64,000 nucleotides of DNA, taken from Dehalogenimonas formicexedens (GTDB lineage: Bacteria > Chloroflexota > Dehalococcoidia > Dehalococcoidales > Dehalococcoidaceae). The position numbers and the translations under genes were made by a program. The notes beneath the pieces are model-generated. The model was given only the letters and a program-made list of their open reading frames with translations, was not told where the DNA came from and ran no database searches. The DNA lies in contig NZ_CP018258.1 in NCBI RefSeq assembly GCF_001953175.1, positions 772,210 through 836,209 on the forward strand, read 5' to 3'. Positions 15,600-22,158 of this stretch are shown here, one piece after another; position 1 is the stretch's first letter, and the number at the start of each line of letters is the position of its first letter.

Positions 15600-15926
15600 T
15601 TAGATCGTTATCAAGGTCTTTAGCGGCCGGCCAGGGTAGAGCGTGCCGGTAAGATCCGCCCGTAATTTGTCGTATAGATCCTCGCTCATTGGCGTTGGGA
15701 TCCGGCCGGCGCCCAGGACGGCGGCCTTTAGACATCGGTAACAATAGGCGCCCGTTTCAATACTGGCACACTCGCGGCGCGTGATCGGATTACGGGCCGG
15801 CGGGATCCTGGCCGTTACGATATAAACAACCTTGCCGGCGCCGGCGCCACATTTACAGCGTAGGCCGATGTTACCGGCCTCGCTCTCGATATACTCCGCG
15901 TTGTCGAGTCTAAAATCTTGTTTCAT
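15600..15926 (-). CDS. element protein, Cys-rich, unknown
   Basis: The protein has 108 residues. It carries CKCG (about residues 24-27) and a later CASIETGAYCYRC segment, which could bind zinc. I do not recognise the fold. It is the last gene of the late operon; its start overlaps the stop of the preceding membrane-protein gene by four bases, and a terminator follows. Its position after the spike gene suggests a late or lysis-related accessory role, but nothing in the sequence proves it. Confidence 0.65.
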   Translation of the reverse strand: MKQDFRLDNAEYIESEAGNIGLRCKCGAGAGKVVYIVTARIPPARNPITRRECASIETGAYCYRCLKAAVLGAGRIPTPMSEDLYDKLRADLTGTLYPGRPLKTLITI

Positions 15927-16213
15927 AGTCCGGAGATCTCCGATCTGTGATCTATTAGGTAGTCAATTAGATGGTCAATGAGCCAACAATCGGAAGCGAG
16001 CCAGGCCAGGGCATAGGGCCAGGCCGGCATAAAATGCCAGTAGGCCGCCCATTGGGCCAGGATAAACGCGGCCCAAAAAAAGGCGCCGTTCCGCCGGATA
16101 TTGCGAGCGAGTTGATAAGTAAAAGGCTCTTGCCGGCAGAGTAGATCATGCCAAAACCAGTAATAGGCGCGGCCGATCGCAACCTGGGCAATTAGCTTTA
16201 GCCTGGCGATCAT
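15923..16213 (-). CDS. element protein with aromatic-rich membrane segments
   Basis: The protein has 96 residues. After a basic N-terminus it has Trp/Tyr-rich hydrophobic stretches (AYYWFWHDLL near the start, FFWAAFILAQWAAYWHFMPAWPYALAWLA in the middle), so two or three membrane passes are likely. It starts inside the previous stop (ATGA) and ends inside the next start. Located after the spike gene in the late operon, it could be a holin-like or virion membrane protein; I cannot decide. Confidence 0.65.
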   Translation of the reverse strand: MIARLKLIAQVAIGRAYYWFWHDLLCRQEPFTYQLARNIRRNGAFFWAAFILAQWAAYWHFMPAWPYALAWLASDCWLIDHLIDYLIDHRSEISGL

Positions 16214-16482
16214 CGTAAACCGAGCCTATTAGCGATAAAATCAATCTTAGCCGCCACAGTTCCCAGGGCGGCAAACTCGGCCCGTATGTCGGTTACGACA
16301 ACGGCGGCCCGTGTAAACTTCGTTCCGTCCCAGGTTGCGCCGATCTCCGCGCCGGCGCTGTCAAACTCCGATAAAAGAGTAGTGCCGGCCGGAGCCGCCC
16401 AGGCTTTGGCCGGATCTATGGCGCATACGTTTAATACTTTGCCGGTTGCCGTTTCGATCAAGGCTCTATTTAGAATGACCAT
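16210..16482 (-). CDS. element protein, possible spike accessory
   Basis: The protein has 90 residues, beginning MVILNRALIETATGKVLNVCAID and including PAGTTLLSEFDSAGAEIGATWDG. The first half, a short beta hairpin followed by an expected-value-like segment, resembles small proteins that sit after tail-fibre or spike genes in many phages and act as capping or assembly factors; this is a resemblance only. It overlaps the spike gene by 13 bases and the next gene by four. The C-terminal 35 residues look helical. Confidence 0.6.
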   Translation of the reverse strand: MVILNRALIETATGKVLNVCAIDPAKAWAAPAGTTLLSEFDSAGAEIGATWDGTKFTRAAVVVTDIRAEFAALGTVAAKIDFIANRLGLR

Positions 16483-17738
16483 ACTCTAACCTCTCCGCGA
16501 GCGCCCTGGCCGCCGGCTCCGCTAATAGCAACTATACCCGCGCCACCACCACCACCGCCGCCGCCTGGCGCTCCGCCGGCGCCGCCTATATTCGTACCGC
16601 CGCCGCCGCCGGCGCCGCCCGTTCCACAGATACAGGCATTACCGGCCGTACCGGCTGTACCGGCGCCCGCGCCGCCCGCCGGCCCGCCGCCGTTTCCCCA
16701 ATCGCCTACGCCGCCGCCGGCTCCGCCGTTGGTGTAAGCCGGCCCGCCTGTCGCGGATCCGCCGGATCCGCCGCCGCCGGCGCCGAATACTGAACTTTGA
16801 CCATTTACGCCGGCTGCAGTTGTAGACGTTCCGCCCGCGCCGCCGCCAAACTCCGCGCCGTAGCCGGTTGCGCTTGCTATGCCACCCAGGCCGCCGGCCT
16901 GGGAGATCGCCGCCGTTTTTGTCGGTTGCGTAGTTCCTACATGGCCGCCGGCGCCGCCGACGGCTCCGCTATATCCGCCTAATCCGCCATAGCCGCCGTT
17001 AGCTCGGAGCCAGGCGCCAAAACTGGAATAGTTACCGGCCGTTCCTGGGGAGCCACTCGTCATATTTGAACTAGTTCCAGCGCCGCCGTTTGCGACTCCG
17101 CCAACTGTTACGGACTCCGTAGCGCCTAAAACGGAGATCGGGATAATCCGCCAGGCGCGAGCGCCGCCACCGCCACCACCGCCGCCGGAAGCGGGGTTCG
17201 CGTTACCACCACCGGCGCCACCGCCGCCGCCGCCGATAACTTCAACATAGGCAAGCGTTGTATTGCCTGGCTTATTCCATGTGCCGTTAGCCGTAAAGGA
17301 TTGATAATTCACTCCGGAGCTAACGATCGCCGCCCAGGCGCCGGCTTGAACTTGATATAGGTTGCCGTTGTCTGTGGCTTTGTAAAGGGATCCGGCCGGC
17401 AGATTGGCCGCCGCCGGTATTGCGGCAAAGGTTCCGGATCCGGAGTAGATCGTAATAGCAACCCAGGCGCCGCCCTGTTGCTGATATACAACGAGCCGAT
17501 CCGTGGCAAAATACACGGATCCGGCCGGCAGATCCGCCGCCGCCGGTATAGTGGCATAGGTTCCGGCGCTAGAGTAAATACTTATGGATTGCCAGGCGGA
17601 GCCGCTCCAACGATAGAGCGTTAGGCGATCCGTGGCATAACCAAAATCGCCGGCCGTTAGGCCGGCCGTGGGCAAATTGGCAAAGGTGTTATAGTACGCC
17701 TGGCGCACACTCGGAATGATTGTTACTTTATCCGTCAT
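16470..17738 (-). CDS. spike/adhesin with three repeats and glycine-rich tip
   Basis: The protein has 422 residues. Three repeats of about 43-46 residues occupy residues 21-138, each with a NLPAG / ATDR..LY / GSAW.AI pattern, a beta-structured stalk seen in phage fibres. Residues about 147-165 (SFTANGTWNKPGNTTLAYVEV) lead into a domain with many Gly-Gly and polyglycine runs to the end, finishing GEVRVWSF. This is the plan of glycine-rich tip domains of phage adhesins that bind host surface. It is the longest gene of the element and the best candidate for host recognition. It starts within the stop of the 54-residue TM protein (ATGA). The N-terminus has no signal peptide. Confidence 0.8.
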   Translation of the reverse strand: MTDKVTIIPSVRQAYYNTFANLPTAGLTAGDFGYATDRLTLYRWSGSAWQSISIYSSAGTYATIPAAADLPAGSVYFATDRLVVYQQQGGAWVAITIYSGSGTFAAIPAAANLPAGSLYKATDNGNLYQVQAGAWAAIVSSGVNYQSFTANGTWNKPGNTTLAYVEVIGGGGGGAGGGNANPASGGGGGGGGARAWRIIPISVLGATESVTVGGVANGGAGTSSNMTSGSPGTAGNYSSFGAWLRANGGYGGLGGYSGAVGGAGGHVGTTQPTKTAAISQAGGLGGIASATGYGAEFGGGAGGTSTTAAGVNGQSSVFGAGGGGSGGSATGGPAYTNGGAGGGVGDWGNGGGPAGGAGAGTAGTAGNACICGTGGAGGGGGTNIGGAGGAPGGGGGGGGAGIVAISGAGGQGARGEVRVWSF

Positions 17739-17899
17739 TTGTCCACTTCTCCAAAAACTTTACATTCTAGCCGGTTGAGCCGGCGATCGTCGTTATCAAC
17801 TTTTTGCGTTAGCTTGCCGTAAGTAAAGGCAAAGGCTAAAAGGTTCAAAAAGCCAACGATCGAGCCGCCGATGATCGCGGCTAATAGTTCTCCGCTCAA
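17735..17899 (-). CDS. 54-residue single-TM protein with TTG start
   Basis: TTG 17899 follows directly after the previous TAA, with GGGAG seven bases upstream. The frame encodes 54 residues: MSGELLAAIIGG, a hydrophobic helix to about residue 25, then a charged helix (TQKVDNDDRRLNRLECKV). Its TGA overlaps the ATG of the spike gene (ATGA), which strongly supports that it is translated. One TM helix plus a short coiled-coil-like tail is typical of holin/hemolysin-XhlA-like proteins or of a virion membrane anchor for the spike. It is easily missed because it is short and TTG-initiated. Confidence 0.75.
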   Translation of the reverse strand: MSGELLAAIIGGSIVGFLNLLAFAFTYGKLTQKVDNDDRRLNRLECKVFGEVDK

Positions 17900-18997
17900 T
17901 TAGAAACTCCCGCCGTGTGATTTTTTCCAATCGGCTACAACCTGTGCCGATTGCGTGGGCGTTAATGCGGGCGTACTAGCAATTTGACTAACATTTACGC
18001 CGCCAAAATTGAAATTGGTACCATTGGCGGCGTTATAATTGTCCATTTTTTCCTTGTTCGCTACTATCGCGTACGCCTCCGGCGTTGCCTGGGCCACGTT
18101 CCAACCCGCCGCGCGGCCGATCGTGCTTTGTAGCCAGTTGGCAGAACCATTATTCACGGCGGCGGCCGTAGCCGCGCCCTGGCGCCCGCTCCATGCCGTC
18201 ATAGCCTGGCCGGCGCTCGTATGCTCCACAAAGAGAGTGCCTAACCCGTAGCCGCCGGCAAAGGCTCCCGCGCCGGCTAATACTGTCGGTACTGTAAAGG
18301 CCGCCGGAGCGCCCAGGGCGCCGCCGGCGAGCGAGAAGCCGCGTCCCAGGTTAAGCAAACCGCGCTCGGTTGCCGTAGATAACGGACCTCGGGCCGCGCT
18401 AATTAGATCACTCGCAAAATTGCCGGTAGCTTTAATCACGGCGCCGCCTCCCGTTGCGATCGGCGGGATTAACTTAATCGCGCCGTATGTGCCGGCTATG
18501 CCTATGCCGGCGGAGATCACTCCGGAGCCGATATCTTTAGCGATCAATCCCCAATCTCGATTAACGATCGTCGTTCCGTCGTCGTTCTGTGTCGGGCCGT
18601 CGCCGCCAGGTAGTTTAATGTTAGTGACCTTATCCGTTAGGCCGGTGATTAGATCTAAAATGCCCTTGAAAGCATTATCGGTACCTTTGCCGGCGTCGGT
18701 TAGGGCCGTGTTTGTGGCGTCGGTTACGCCCTTTATGGCGTCGTCAACATAGCCGGTTAGCTGATCGAGTAAGCCATTAAGGCCGCCGCCCAGGCCGCCG
18801 GTTAAGCCGCCCAGGCCGCCGGATCCGGAGCCGCCGCCCAGGTTAAGGCCGCCGAGTAGTCCGGAGAGATCTATCATCGTCGAGCCGCCGCCCAGGCCGG
18901 AAAGCGCTTTGTCCGTTTCCTCTTTGGCCTTTGGAATAAGCATATAGGCGGCCAGGGCGCCGCCGCCGATCAATAGAATCGTCTCGCCGGTTTTCAT
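17900..18997 (-). CDS. large hydrophobic/Gly-rich late protein, probable virion membrane protein
   Basis: The protein has 365 residues. It begins MKTGETILLIGGGALAAYMLIP, an N-terminal TM anchor. A glycine/leucine-rich region (LSGLLGGLNLGGG and onwards, residues about 44-80) and an amphipathic helical part follow. Two more hydrophobic blocks come at about 155-185 (IGSGVISAGIGIAGTYGAIKLI) and 215-255 (rich in Ala/Gly/Val). The C-terminus is polar and ends KKSHGGSF. It has no recognisable enzyme motif. This looks like a structural or penetration protein of a virus with an internal membrane. It overlaps the 140-residue gene before it by four bases. Confidence 0.75.
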   Translation of the reverse strand: MKTGETILLIGGGALAAYMLIPKAKEETDKALSGLGGGSTMIDLSGLLGGLNLGGGSGSGGLGGLTGGLGGGLNGLLDQLTGYVDDAIKGVTDATNTALTDAGKGTDNAFKGILDLITGLTDKVTNIKLPGGDGPTQNDDGTTIVNRDWGLIAKDIGSGVISAGIGIAGTYGAIKLIPPIATGGGAVIKATGNFASDLISAARGPLSTATERGLLNLGRGFSLAGGALGAPAAFTVPTVLAGAGAFAGGYGLGTLFVEHTSAGQAMTAWSGRQGAATAAAVNNGSANWLQSTIGRAAGWNVAQATPEAYAIVANKEKMDNYNAANGTNFNFGGVNVSQIASTPALTPTQSAQVVADWKKSHGGSF

Positions 18998-19416
18998 AGC
19001 GCCCGCCTGGCCGCGTCGTTAGCGTCGTACGGCTTCTTTTTGAGCCGGATTACGATGTTACCGGCCGTTGTAGCAACGGCGCCATCATTCCTTACGTGGA
19101 CAGTTCCGATATACACTCCATCGTCAACGATCCGGCTAGTCCTGGCGGGGATCGGAAACGTCCGATCGGCGTAAGCGGGCCGATCATTGATCGAGACTGT
19201 AACGGGATTGGCCGCCTCGTTGTTTATAATTTCGATCGAGTCTAGCGGCTCGTATTTTCGGGCGCCTGGGAATTGTTTGTTAATATTGATCTCGACGATC
19301 GCCGCCGGATCTATGGCGCCTGGCGTGTACGTAAAATCGGGGGAGCCGCGCGTTTTAGCGCGGTACTCGCGCTCGGCTTGAGTCCTGGCGATCGAATTGC
19401 TAAAAAGCATTGTCAT
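18994..19416 (-). CDS. beta-rich late protein, candidate second capsid or cement protein
   Basis: The protein has 140 residues. After a short basic N-terminus, residues about 25-130 alternate hydrophobic and polar residues in many short strands (IVEININKQF, LDSIEIINNE, NPVTVSIND, GVYIGTVHVRND, GNIVIRLKKK), which suggests a single beta-sandwich. It is encoded right after the major-capsid candidate, separated by a strong hairpin, the position where two-capsid-protein viruses encode the second jelly-roll protein. No motif proves it; a minor capsid or cement protein is equally possible. Confidence 0.65.
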   Translation of the reverse strand: MTMLFSNSIARTQAEREYRAKTRGSPDFTYTPGAIDPAAIVEININKQFPGARKYEPLDSIEIINNEAANPVTVSINDRPAYADRTFPIPARTSRIVDDGVYIGTVHVRNDGAVATTAGNIVIRLKKKPYDANDAARRAL

Positions 19417-19443
19417 AATCTAAATTTTCCCTTAATTAAGGCT

Positions 19444-19472
19444 CCGGCGGGCCTGGGATCCAGGCCCGCCGG
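19444..19472 (-). promoter_or_regulatory. very stable RNA hairpin after the capsid candidate
   Basis: A perfect 13-bp GC-rich stem CCGGCGGGCCTGG / CCAGGCCCGCCGG has a 3-base loop. It lies 7 bases after the stop of the 192-residue gene and has no T run, so it is more likely an mRNA 3'-end protector or partial attenuator than a full terminator. Confidence 0.7.
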
Positions 19473-19478
19473 CAGTCC

Positions 19479-20057
19479 TTAGAGTGTGTAGTTGGTAACG
19501 GGGATCGAGAAGCCGGCGGAGTCCTCGGCGGCTGGCCGAGAAATGGCCGCGTACTTAATATGGATTTTTGAATCCTCGCCCACGATCGGTTTTTGAATCT
19601 GTTCGGGGAGAGCGATCATTTGGGCCATATCTGTCGGCTGTGCCGTGGTGATCGTGGTGTTTGTCGTGGTGTGCAGTCTGTTGGTGTCGTCCATTTCCTT
19701 GACGACTAAAACGTACTGCTCGGCCGCGTCCGCGATCCCAAGCCTAACGACGCCAGTTGCGAAATCCGTGGTCTTGTCGAGCAAAGCAAACCACATATAA
19801 CCTTGATTATACGGGGTTAAAGCGTTGCCGGATCCCCAACGGATACCGCGCTGTGCCAGGACGGTCTTTCGCCATATCTGGAAAAAGCCGGCGCCGGCGG
19901 CGCCCATAGCGCCATAGACTTCGGCGGCCGTATCGTACGGCAGATCGCCGTCGGTAATGACGACGTTTGCGCCGTAAGAGTTGTTAAAGCGGCTTTTCGG
20001 TGCCGCCTGGGCCTGGCCGCGTCCCATGACTGAACCTAGAAGGCTGTTTAAGTCCAT
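19479..20057 (-). CDS. beta-rich 192-residue protein, candidate major capsid protein
   Basis: The protein has 192 residues. The N-terminal about 40 residues are a basic/Ala-rich arm (MGRGQAQAAPKSRFNNSYG). The rest alternates strands and loops: NVVITDGDLPYD, MWFALLDKTTDFATGVVRLGI, AEQYVLVVKEMDDTNRLH and SKIHIKYAAIS. The size fits single-jelly-roll capsid proteins of tailless viruses such as those of the SH1/P23-77 group (about 170-290 residues). It is the second gene of the late operon, after a promoter, a terminator and the ATPase gene, and is followed by an exceptionally stable RNA hairpin as expected for an abundant product. No sequence motif identifies it; this is a position, size and composition argument. 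Confidence 0.65.
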   Translation of the reverse strand: MDLNSLLGSVMGRGQAQAAPKSRFNNSYGANVVITDGDLPYDTAAEVYGAMGAAGAGFFQIWRKTVLAQRGIRWGSGNALTPYNQGYMWFALLDKTTDFATGVVRLGIADAAEQYVLVVKEMDDTNRLHTTTNTTITTAQPTDMAQMIALPEQIQKPIVGEDSKIHIKYAAISRPAAEDSAGFSIPVTNYTL

Positions 20058-20058
20058 T

Positions 20059-20334
20059 TTAGATTACCTGTTCGGCGGGTGCGGAGCTTGCGGCCACGGC
20101 GGACGATCCGGCTATGCCGGAGAATTGGAAGAAACCGGCAGTTGTAGCGAGAGCTACACCGGCCTCGCCCTTAACAACGGATCCGGCCAGGACGGGCGCG
20201 ACGAGCGAGCCAATCAAGCCGTTACCGAATACGGAGCGGCCGAGCGAGTAAATCAACCCGCCCAGGGCGCCTACGGCATAGTTGCCAAAGGCTGATTTCA
20301 TGGTACGTACTGAAGGTACGCCAATTTTGTCCAA
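20059..20334 (-). CDS. small hydrophobic late protein with TTG start
   Basis: The protein has 91 residues from TTG 20334, with AGGAG ten bases upstream; an ATG at residue 12 lacks a ribosome site. Two hydrophobic blocks (AVGALGGLIYSLGRSVFG and LIGSLVAPVLAGSVV...GVALATTAGFFQF) indicate two membrane helices. It is the first gene of the late operon and ends one base before the capsid-candidate start region. Small hydrophobic proteins of this kind are abundant in the membranes of tailless viruses, so a virion membrane protein is the favoured guess. Confidence 0.65.
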   Translation of the reverse strand: MDKIGVPSVRTMKSAFGNYAVGALGGLIYSLGRSVFGNGLIGSLVAPVLAGSVVKGEAGVALATTAGFFQFSGIAGSSAVAASSAPAEQVI

Positions 20335-20452
20335 AGTGGTCTTGCTCCTATTTCGATTTACGCGGCGCTCCGTGGTACTCGACTAATGCCCGTCGTGATC
20401 GGCCGTATTGCCAATTAATGAGATTGGCCGCCCGATCCTTGCGCCTTTGTAT

Positions 20453-20488
20453 GATCCTAGCGTATTAGGATCCGGCCCAGGGAGTCAA
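20453..20488 (-). promoter_or_regulatory. late-operon promoter with palindromic operator
   Basis: On the minus strand TTGACT (20483-20488) is followed, after 18 bases, by a weak TACGCT -10. An inverted repeat GATCCTA / TAGGATC (20453-20459, 20466-20472) with a 6-base spacer covers the -10 zone. A weak -10 under a palindrome suggests a promoter that needs an activator or is repressed until induction. Confidence 0.55.
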
Positions 20489-20492
20489 TACT

Positions 20493-20542
20493 AAAAAAGG
20501 GCCGCCGGCTCTAATTTTCCGCGTTTACGGAGAGCCGGCGGC
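20493..20542 (-). terminator. terminator after the ATPase gene
   Basis: The 12-bp stem GCCGCCGGCTCT / AGAGCCGGCGGC (20501-20512, 20531-20542) is extended by CCG/CGG pairing in its loop and is followed on the minus strand by a T6 tract (complement of 20493-20498). It separates the early block from the late block. Confidence 0.9.
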
Positions 20543-20564
20543 AAACGTAGTTAAAAAATCTTTT

Positions 20565-21146
20565 TTAGTGGCTCGATTTGTCCGCCTTTGGTACCGGAGA
20601 CATAAGTTTATACTGGCGTGTTTGATCGCATAGGTAGAAGTAGAACGGCGGGAGCGTTTGAACCGCGTCTCCCAGGCCGGCGGAGAGATCGTTAAGGTAC
20701 TTTTGATCGTTAACTCCGGCCAGGCGGAACAAAAAGAGATAGTCCGCTTGCTCGGTTATATCTTGATGTAGCTTAACCGGCCGTTGAGTGATAAAAAGTA
20801 CCGATAGATCATATTGCTCATGTCGGCACCAGTCGTTAAGATCGCGGACGGCCAGGGGGAGCGGCGCCGGCTTTGGCGGGCAGAAACGATGTGACTCGTC
20901 AATAACGAGTAGCCGGTAGGCGCGGGAGCGCATGACGCCACGGATAACCTTTTCTAGCTCGGCCGGCGAGTTGCGATCGTTGGGCCGGTATATGTCGTAC
21001 TCGGCCTTTAGGTTGTACTCTCCCAGGCTGTCATAGATTAGCGCCTGGGCGCCGTACGTCCTCGAGATCGTATCGGCCAGGTTAGACTTTCCGGATCCTT
21101 TAAGGCCGGCGATAACTCCGGTTTTACCCTTTAGGTTGAGATCCAT
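20565..21146 (-). CDS. short FtsK/HerA-type ATPase, probable genome packaging ATPase
   Basis: The protein has 193 residues. Walker A is AGLKGSGKSNL (lysine at residue 20), Walker B LLVIDESHR (79-87), and the downstream motif VLFITQRP (116-123) precedes DITEQADYLFLFRL. This motif order and the TQRP signature are those of the HerA/FtsK superfamily. A size near 200 residues with no extra domain is typical of packaging ATPases of tailless dsDNA viruses (STIV B204, SH1/P23-77 type). It has no TM segment, unlike Zot-type ATPases of filamentous phages. The position just before the capsid-candidate operon matches the ATPase-then-capsid gene order of those viruses. It overlaps the previous gene by 23 bases and is closed by a terminator. 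Confidence 0.85.
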   Translation of the reverse strand: MDLNLKGKTGVIAGLKGSGKSNLADTISRTYGAQALIYDSLGEYNLKAEYDIYRPNDRNSPAELEKVIRGVMRSRAYRLLVIDESHRFCPPKPAPLPLAVRDLNDWCRHEQYDLSVLFITQRPVKLHQDITEQADYLFLFRLAGVNDQKYLNDLSAGLGDAVQTLPPFYFYLCDQTRQYKLMSPVPKADKSSH

Positions 21147-21591
21147 TTTTTACCTCGTTTACTAGCTCGCCTAGCGTTTTATTTTGGAGAAACGCGAGAA
21201 CCTGGCCGACAGTTAGGCCGGAGATCCCGCGCTTGTCTAGTTCCTGGGAGACTCGGCCCAGGATAGCCGGCCAGTCCAGGGCCGGTACGGCGGGCGGAGC
21301 GGGCGGCGGCGGCGGCGCCGGCAGTAGTGGGCCGGATCTCTCCGGCGGAGCCTGGGCGGGCGCCTGGGCGGGCGCTGGCGGCGCCAGGCGTCGGATAGCC
21401 GCGTCCGGCCCGATTAGCGGCATACCGGTTTTTTGGGCCAGGTTGTTAAGGTTAGTCATAAACTGATTTGCTCCGGTGATTAGGCTATTTAGGCCGCTCA
21501 TTAGATCCGAGCCGGCCGGAGCGCCGGCGCCGGCGGATCCGGCCGCCTGGCCGGCTATGTTGAGTATGTCGGCTTGTGTTTTTAGGCTCAT
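21124..21591 (-). CDS. element protein with proline-rich linker
   Basis: The protein has 155 residues: an Ala/Gly-rich N-terminal part (residues about 1-65, helical), a proline/alanine linker at about 70-102 (PAPAQAPAQAPPERSG then a run of prolines), and a compact C-terminal domain of about 50 residues (WPAILGRVSQELDKRGISGLTVGQVLAFLQ). It overlaps the ATPase start by 23 bases, so the two are probably translationally coupled and may interact. I do not recognise the family. Confidence 0.65.
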   Translation of the reverse strand: MSLKTQADILNIAGQAAGSAGAGAPAGSDLMSGLNSLITGANQFMTNLNNLAQKTGMPLIGPDAAIRRLAPPAPAQAPAQAPPERSGPLLPAPPPPPAPPAVPALDWPAILGRVSQELDKRGISGLTVGQVLAFLQNKTLGELVNEVKNGSQPKG

Positions 21592-21878
21592 TTAACGGCG
21601 CTCCAATCATGGACGGCTCCACACGTCGGACAAGTGGCGGCGCCCTTTTTGATATCCGATCCACAGTCTATGCAGTAATACGATTTGCCGGCCGGCGGTT
21701 TTGTGACGTTAAGCGGTTGGGCCGCCGGATCGGTACCGATAGCCGCCTGGGCGGGCGTGGCCGGCGGATCGGCCGGCGGATCAGCCGGCGGGCCGCCGTG
21801 GTACTTGCTAACGTGTCGATCTAACGATGCTTTGGAACTAAAGGGGCCTTTAGAACAATGCGGGCAAGGGTGAGTCAT
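21588..21878 (-). CDS. C2H2 zinc-finger plus zinc-ribbon protein
   Basis: The protein has 96 residues. An N-terminal classical C2H2 finger (CPHCSKGPFSSKASLDRHVSKYH, residues 5-27) is followed by a DPPADPPA-type linker and a C-terminal zinc ribbon (CIDCG...CPTCG). C2H2 fingers of this form are rare in bacteria and common in viruses of archaea and in mobile elements, where they act as small DNA-binding regulators. It overlaps its upstream neighbour by one base and its downstream neighbour by four. The sequence ATCGGTACCGAT, also in the palindrome array, lies within it at 21729-21740. Confidence 0.8.
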   Translation of the reverse strand: MTHPCPHCSKGPFSSKASLDRHVSKYHGGPPADPPADPPATPAQAAIGTDPAAQPLNVTKPPAGKSYYCIDCGSDIKKGAATCPTCGAVHDWSAVK

Positions 21879-22126
21879 TAGGTTACTACCTCCTCGTTAA
21901 GTTTGTGATCTCCACACCAATCGGTGTTAAAGACAACCGGATAACCGGACATGGTAGGGGCGTGGCGTCGGCAACGTCCCACGGCCTCGCGTTTTTCGAC
22001 AAACCACATACACGAAAGGCACCGCATTTTTACGCCGCGTCCGGCCCAGGGATCGGGGGCTTTTGGGATAGCCCGCCCGACGTTAGGAATTGCATTATTC
22101 GGTTTTTCATTGACAGTTTCACACAT
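21878..22126 (-). CDS. Cys/His-rich phage-type zinc protein
   Basis: The protein has 82 residues. The C-terminal half reads CLSCMWFVEK...CRRHAPTMSGYPVVFNTDWCGDHK. The C-x2-C, C-x3-H-x-P and DWCGD pattern is one I associate with small metal-binding proteins of phages and integrated elements; its function is not known. The stop and the next gene's start share a base. It belongs to the early block. Confidence 0.7.
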   Translation of the reverse strand: MCETVNEKPNNAIPNVGRAIPKAPDPWAGRGVKMRCLSCMWFVEKREAVGRCRRHAPTMSGYPVVFNTDWCGDHKLNEEVVT

Positions 22127-22158
22127 GTTAAAAAGGTTCCTTTTTTGTTATTCGGCCG

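Noticed and set aside
15372-15744. Minus-strand open frames across the palindrome array
   Set aside because: They overlap a terminator and the palindromes, have no good ribosome site and have unlikely protein composition.
16500-17250. GC-rich repetitive DNA as a non-coding repeat or CRISPR
   Set aside because: The repeats are glycine codons of the spike gene in one open frame; spacing is irregular and no conserved repeat-spacer unit exists. No CRISPR array was seen in the window.
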